DNA of 64,000 nucleotides from assembly GCF_041740695.1 (NCBI RefSeq), contig NZ_JBGSLK010000017.1, forward strand, positions 10,524 to 74,523, given 5' to 3'. Origin of the DNA: Haliscomenobacter sp041740695 (lineage in GTDB: Bacteria > Bacteroidota > Bacteroidia > Chitinophagales > Saprospiraceae). A program made the translations under genes and the position numbers. Below are positions 59,939-64,000 of this stretch, piece by piece; the first letter of the stretch is position 1; every line of letters starts with the position of its first letter. The notes below the pieces were generated by a model, which did no database searches, had not been told where the DNA came from, and worked only from the letters and a program-made list of their open reading frames with translations.

Positions 59939-62347
59939 TCAAAATTTGAAATTGTAAGTAAGGGATGGAAAAGCGGAACCAAAAATGGCCAACTTGTTGG
60001 CATTGGTCTGTTTGCGCTGGTTGAGGGCAAAATAAATCGAATAGGCATTTTTGCGGCCATACAGATTATATACCGACAACACCCAGGTGCCTTTCCATTT
60101 GCGGATGCGGTTGGGGTTTGGCTCCACGATCAAGGCCAGGTCCAGGCGGTGATAATCGGGGATGCGTTGCAAGTTTCGATTGGGATACAAAGGCACCGTG
60201 TTGCCTGCCGCAATAAAACGGCCATATGGATAAGTGGCGGGACGCCCCGTACTGTAAGTGAAATTAGCGGATAAGGTGACATTGATGGCCGTACGGTAGT
60301 TCATCATCACATTCATGGTGTGCGGCTTGTCGTAATTAGCTGGGTACCATGCTCCGGTATAGTTGTGGATAGATTTGTAGCGGGGATCCACTTTAATTTG
60401 GGTACGGGCGTAGGTATAAGTTACCCATCCGGTCAAAAATCCAGTGTTTTTGCGGGCCATCAATTCCAGTCCATATGCTTTTCCCTCGCCCTGAATAATT
60501 TCCTGTTCCAGATTTTTGGAAAAAATCAAATCCGCCAAATCCCGGTAATCCGGGAAGTTTTGAGATTGGCGGTAGTACAATTCGGCGGAAGTCTCCCAGC
60601 GATTTTCTTCCAGATTTTTGAAAAAACCTAGTGACACCTGATCAGCAATTTGAGGCAAAATATTCAGGTCGCTGGTACCCCAACGCGCGGTAGGCAAGGC
60701 AGCAGTGGTGTTGGAAATCAACTGCACATACTGGCGCATGCGGTTGTAGCTGGCCTTGATGGATGTGTTCTCATTCAGGCTGTAGCGCAAGGAAAGACGG
60801 GGTTCAATCCCGCCGTAGGTTTTTGATGCTGTGCCCTTGGAAAAAACCTGGGTCTCTTCCACATTCTCGTCGATGCGAATCGCTTCGGGCGCGTAGCGAT
60901 ATACGGTATCAGCTCCGAGGCGTTGAAAAAAGGAATAGCGCAGACCTGCAATGACCGAAAATTGCGGGCTGAATTTCCATTCATTTTCCAGGTATGCCGC
61001 AGACTCACGCGCCAATTCCCTTTGGATGTCGATGGCTAAAATATTGGAGTAAGGCCCTGGTACCAGTTGGTTAGGGTCGATTTGATAATTGGTGCTCTCC
61101 AAACCAAAAGAAAGGTTGTTTTTTTCTCCGGTGTGTACATAACGCGCTTTGAGTGCCCGTAGGCGGATGCCTGAACTCAGGTCAAAGGCAATGCTGGAAT
61201 CGGGAACAGCAGTGTTGGCTTTGTAAATGCTTTGCACCCCGGTCAGGGTAAAGGAGGCATTTTTGCTTACAAACCAGTTGAAGCGTAAGGTTTGGTTGTA
61301 CGTCCGATATTCATAGCGCGACGAACTGGCGTTTACATTTACGGTATTCAAAGAATCGGAAGGCAATTTGAAAGCATCAAAACTGTTGTAAGAGGTGTAG
61401 GACAAACGGGTTTTTTCACTGGGTTTGAACAGAATTTTCCCCGTCAGGTCATAAAAATTGGCCACTGTACCCTGTATGCTTTCTGGGCCAAGTTTAAATA
61501 AAAAGTCATTAAAAGAACCCCGACCGGAAATTAAAATGGCCAGGCGGTTCTTGATCAAAGGCACTTCCAATCCTAAGCGATTCGAAATCATGCCAATTCC
61601 ACCGTAAAAACTGCTTTTTTCGAGGTCTGGATCTTTCAATTTGACATCCAATACTGAAGAAGTACGGCCCCCGTATTCTGCTGATACCCCACCTCTGGAT
61701 AAGGTCACATCCCGCACGGCATCGGGATTAAAAATGGAAAAAAAGCCAAAAAGGTGCGAGCTGTTGAATACGGGAGCGTCATCCATCAGCACCAGGTTTT
61801 GGTCAATGCTGCCACCCCGTACGTTCAATCCGGTTGCGCCTTCACCAACGGTGCTCACTCCCGGCAACATTTGTAAACTGCGCACCACGTCAATTTCTCC
61901 CATAAAGGCAGGGATTTTGCGAATGCTGCGGATGCTGAGTTGGGCTACTCCGGTTTCGGTGCTGCGTACATTTTCTTCTGGTTTGCTGCTGATTACGGTG
62001 ACCTCTTCCAAAAACTTGGCGTCTTTGCTCAGCACCACATCCATAACTACGTTTTTATCCACCTGGATCGGGATAACCTTGGCAGCATACCCCAAATAAC
62101 TAATGCGGAGGGTGAAAGCCCCTGCGGGGGTGGGAATGCCGTAAAAGCCTTTTTTATCGGTATAAATTCCAGCTCGACTCTCGGTTAAAAAAACGGCAGC
62201 ACCACTAATCGGTTCTTGGGTGAGGGAATCAAGGACATTCCCATAAACGGTAAAAGTTTGGGTTTTCCCTGCTTCTTGAGCTTGTAAAAATGAACAAAAC
62301 AAGGTGCTCAAACCAAGCAAGAATGGTGTTAATAATTTGCGGCTCAT
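59939..62347 (-). CDS. TonB-dependent receptor paired with DUF4249 protein
   Basis: The 802-residue outer membrane receptor has a signal peptide (about 1-24, ending FLQAQ). The preceding 19 in-frame codons are disregarded. A carboxypeptidase-like domain (about 32-115, QEPISGAAVFLTESRAGIYTD split at GIYTD) precedes the plug (about 150-250) with VRGGSIDQNLVLMDDAPVFN. The barrel ends in FPSLTYNFKF with a terminal Phe. Size and neighbour fit the DUF4249-linked group; its substrate is unknown. A TATTTTTG -7 box lies 87 bp upstream at 62434-62441. Confidence 0.95.
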   Translation of the reverse strand: MSRKLLTPFLLGLSTLFCSFLQAQEAGKTQTFTVYGNVLDSLTQEPISGAAVFLTESRAGIYTDKKGFYGIPTPAGAFTLRISYLGYAAKVIPIQVDKNVVMDVVLSKDAKFLEEVTVISSKPEENVRSTETGVAQLSIRSIRKIPAFMGEIDVVRSLQMLPGVSTVGEGATGLNVRGGSIDQNLVLMDDAPVFNSSHLFGFFSIFNPDAVRDVTLSRGGVSAEYGGRTSSVLDVKLKDPDLEKSSFYGGIGMISNRLGLEVPLIKNRLAILISGRGSFNDFLFKLGPESIQGTVANFYDLTGKILFKPSEKTRLSYTSYNSFDAFKLPSDSLNTVNVNASSSRYEYRTYNQTLRFNWFVSKNASFTLTGVQSIYKANTAVPDSSIAFDLSSGIRLRALKARYVHTGEKNNLSFGLESTNYQIDPNQLVPGPYSNILAIDIQRELARESAAYLENEWKFSPQFSVIAGLRYSFFQRLGADTVYRYAPEAIRIDENVEETQVFSKGTASKTYGGIEPRLSLRYSLNENTSIKASYNRMRQYVQLISNTTAALPTARWGTSDLNILPQIADQVSLGFFKNLEENRWETSAELYYRQSQNFPDYRDLADLIFSKNLEQEIIQGEGKAYGLELMARKNTGFLTGWVTYTYARTQIKVDPRYKSIHNYTGAWYPANYDKPHTMNVMMNYRTAINVTLSANFTYSTGRPATYPYGRFIAAGNTVPLYPNRNLQRIPDYHRLDLALIVEPNPNRIRKWKGTWVLSVYNLYGRKNAYSIYFALNQRKQTNANKLAIFGSAFPSLTYNFKF

Positions 62348-62433
62348 GTAAATGGTTGTGATCAATGTGCGCTTCAAAATAGTTGCTAATCTTGTAACGG
62401 CCAAACAGATGAGGGCTTGCGTCGGTAATCAGG

Positions 62434-62441
62434 CAAAAATA
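62434..62441 (-). promoter_or_regulatory. -7 promoter box of the TonB receptor/DUF4249 operon
   Basis: TATTTTTG on the minus strand fits TAnnTTTG, 87 bp before the ATG at 62347. The rest of the 324-bp divergent spacer (62348-62671) is AT-rich with no other clear feature. Confidence 0.5.
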
Positions 62442-62671
62442 ACAGACCAATTGGCAATAATCACAGCCACAAGACGTTTAACTTAGTTTTAAAAAAAAGA
62501 GAAGTCAAGTGTAACTTTTCGCTTTTTGCTGCATTATGGGTAAGTATAGTTAAAGAGCAACAAGAATAAGATAGGCTAATCCGTTAAAAAAGCATTAAAC
62601 TACTCAGTTCCTAAAACCTCAATGCCCTTTTTTGTTTTTTAATTCCATGAATACCAAAAAATTAAAAGATT

Positions 62672-63910
62672 ATGCGATGGAGTGGTAAAACGCTATTGGC
62701 GTTGGTGGCAATGTTGGCGATACCTTATTTTTGGCCAAAGAACGAAGTCTCCGAAAAACGCGAGTTGAAGTACCTTCCAAAAAACCTGGAGAACCCTCAC
62801 TTGCGCGAGGTCGTCAACAATTTTGACCAGTTTTTTAAGACGGCTATGGAAGGTTCACGCACGCCGGGTGCTGCGGTGGTGATCGTGAAGGATACGTCTA
62901 TTTTGTACATGCGTGGATTTGGGGTCAAAAATTCACGGGTGCGCGATTCAGTTGACGTCAATACGGTATTCAGAATTGGTTCTTTGTCCAAAGGTTTTGC
63001 GGGTGTATTGAGTGGGATGTTGGTTGAGGACGGGCAATTTGCCTGGAATGATCGAGTGAAAAAACATTACCCCGAATTTAAACTCTCCACACCAGAACAT
63101 ACCGAAAACGCGACCATTACTCACCTGCTTTCCCATACCACCGGAATGCCATATCACACCTATTCGGATTTGGTAGAAAGTGACTGGACCTTGAAAAACA
63201 TTGCTGCACGCTTGCAACGGGTACGCCCGGCCGCTCCATTGGGTAAATTGTACAATTACCAAAACGTGGTCTTTAGTTTGATCGAAGAAGTGATGTACAA
63301 TACAACCCAAAAAACGTATCCAGAATTGGTACAAGAGCGGATTTTTAACCCTGCAGGGATGGCTTCTGCTTCGATGTCGTACCGGGACATGATCAAAACC
63401 AAGGACAAATCCTTCCCCCACGATAACCTGGGCGGTCGGATGGACATTACCACCAAATATTACAATACCGCAGCAGCTGGAGGCATCAACGCAAGCATTT
63501 CCGATATGGGCAAATGGCTACAAATTTTGATGGGCAATCGCCCGGATATTGTCAGTAAGGCTACCCTGGATCATGTGTTTACTCCGATCATCACGACCAG
63601 CAATGAGCGTCGGGTATTTCCGCACTGGGCACCGATGCGTGATGCTTATTATGCTTTGGGTTGGCGGGTGTTGGATTGTGGGGCCGATACTTTGATCTAT
63701 CATGGTGGCTATGTAAATGGCTACCGCAGCGAACTGGCGTTTGACCGCAAAGAAAAAATAGGGATTTGTATTTTGTTCAACAACCCAAGCCCGATTGCCA
63801 GCTCTTGCATTCCTTCTTTCTTCGATTTTTACCGCTTTCAGGCCGATTCCATCAAGGAATGGGAAAGTGTTGGAAAATATAAAGCTGCTTTGAGTTACCA
63901 AAGCCGTTAA
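62672..63910 (+). CDS. Class C beta-lactamase-like serine hydrolase
   Basis: The 412-residue protein has an N-terminal membrane helix or leader (about 6-21). The serine beta-lactamase/D-alanyl-D-alanine peptidase fold follows. The SxxK motif is Ser104-Leu-Ser-Lys107 in RIGSLSKGF. The YxN motif is YQN in KLYNYQNVVF (about 192-201). The third motif, KTG in classical enzymes, is HGG (YHGGYVNGY, about 350-358), as in many esterase or peptidase members. Secondary marks are LLSHTTGMPYHT and GGINASISDMGKW. Periplasmic location is expected. Substrates could be peptides, esters or beta-lactams. A 13-codon open frame (62647-62688) overlaps its start. A GTTGAGGAG repeat begins directly after the stop. 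Confidence 0.93.
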   Translation: MRWSGKTLLALVAMLAIPYFWPKNEVSEKRELKYLPKNLENPHLREVVNNFDQFFKTAMEGSRTPGAAVVIVKDTSILYMRGFGVKNSRVRDSVDVNTVFRIGSLSKGFAGVLSGMLVEDGQFAWNDRVKKHYPEFKLSTPEHTENATITHLLSHTTGMPYHTYSDLVESDWTLKNIAARLQRVRPAAPLGKLYNYQNVVFSLIEEVMYNTTQKTYPELVQERIFNPAGMASASMSYRDMIKTKDKSFPHDNLGGRMDITTKYYNTAAAGGINASISDMGKWLQILMGNRPDIVSKATLDHVFTPIITTSNERRVFPHWAPMRDAYYALGWRVLDCGADTLIYHGGYVNGYRSELAFDRKEKIGICILFNNPSPIASSCIPSFFDFYRFQADSIKEWESVGKYKAALSYQSR

Positions 63911-64000
63911 AGTTTAGAAGGTTGAGGAGGTTGAGAAAGTTGAGGCTGCCGCAGCGATTTTGACAATGTCCTGGTCTAAGTCTCTGCGGCAGCCTCAACT
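63911..64000. repeat. GTTGAGAAG inverted repeat with conserved loop, copy 2 (cut by window end)
   Basis: The left arm starts directly after the stop of the serine hydrolase gene (TAA, 63908-63910) with AGTTTAGAAGGTTGAGGAGG. The loop GCTGCCGCAGC...TTTGACAA...AAGTC...GCGG matches the copy at 44381-44507. The right arm starts as GCAGCCTCAACT and runs off the window. Confidence 0.88.

Noticed and set aside
1..64000. tRNA, rRNA, prophage or integrase genes
   Set aside because: I looked through the gaps and frames for tRNA-like arms, rRNA stretches and phage proteins and saw none; a tRNAscan or profile run would be the decisive test.

Overview
The window reads as chromosomal DNA of a Bacteroidota bacterium, most likely from the Saprospiria (a Haliscomenobacter- or Lewinella-like organism). 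This is inferred from gene content, not from a database search. The support is a fused LpxC/FabZ protein, a SusC/SusD pair, several TonB-dependent receptors with N-terminal carboxypeptidase-like domains, type IX secretion cargo of both type A and type B, a DUF4249 lipoprotein next to a TonB receptor, and -7 promoter boxes of the form TAnnTTTG. I see no phage, insertion sequence, CRISPR array, tRNA or rRNA.

Layout. 1-9.3 kb: queD, a citrulline/arginine deiminase-like hydrolase, an Oar-like TonB receptor, a LysM protein, a NarL-type regulator, a membrane-anchored DUF4230-like protein and folP. 9.4-22.1 kb: secreted-protein block with a 2282-residue protein carrying 13 tandem PKD-like units, a Sua5/YrdC-family protein, and two tandem paralogues with PKD domains and type B sorting domains. 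22.2-28 kb: rplS, alaS, a LytM-type peptidase and a LytTR response regulator. 28-32.2 kb: two tandem TPR histidine kinases, one intact and one with a ruined catalytic core. 32.5-41.7 kb: gatB, the lipid A cluster (lpxD, lpxC/fabZ, lpxA, ABC ATPase), then hemC, hemD, a lipoprotein, an aldose epimerase and a small membrane protein. 41.8-45.6 kb: TPR lipoprotein, sigma-54 type regulator without a DNA-binding domain, YkuK-like protein, gamma-glutamylcyclotransferase-like protein. 45.7-56.4 kb: SusD, SusC, a beta-propeller protein ending in a type 1 copper domain, a DUF1080 protein and a CNT nucleoside transporter. 56.7-64 kb: secreted YciI-like protein, secreted M20 amidohydrolase, DUF4249 protein with its TonB receptor, and a class C beta-lactamase-like serine hydrolase.

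How the parts fit. Much of the coding capacity serves the envelope: outer membrane import (three TonB-type receptors with partner lipoproteins), secreted adhesins or surface proteins, lipid A synthesis and peptidoglycan-binding or -cleaving proteins. Housekeeping genes (translation, folate, haem, queuosine) are interspersed in short operons.

The most unusual signal lies outside the genes. Nearly every 3' end or convergent gap holds a long, often perfect inverted repeat. At least eight sequence families can be told apart, several built from 8-9 bp phrases repeated in tandem. Four families recur within the window, one of them with a conserved loop, and in three of four copies of another the repeat itself supplies the stop codon of the upstream gene. 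The second notable item is the degenerate histidine kinase directly downstream of its intact paralogue.
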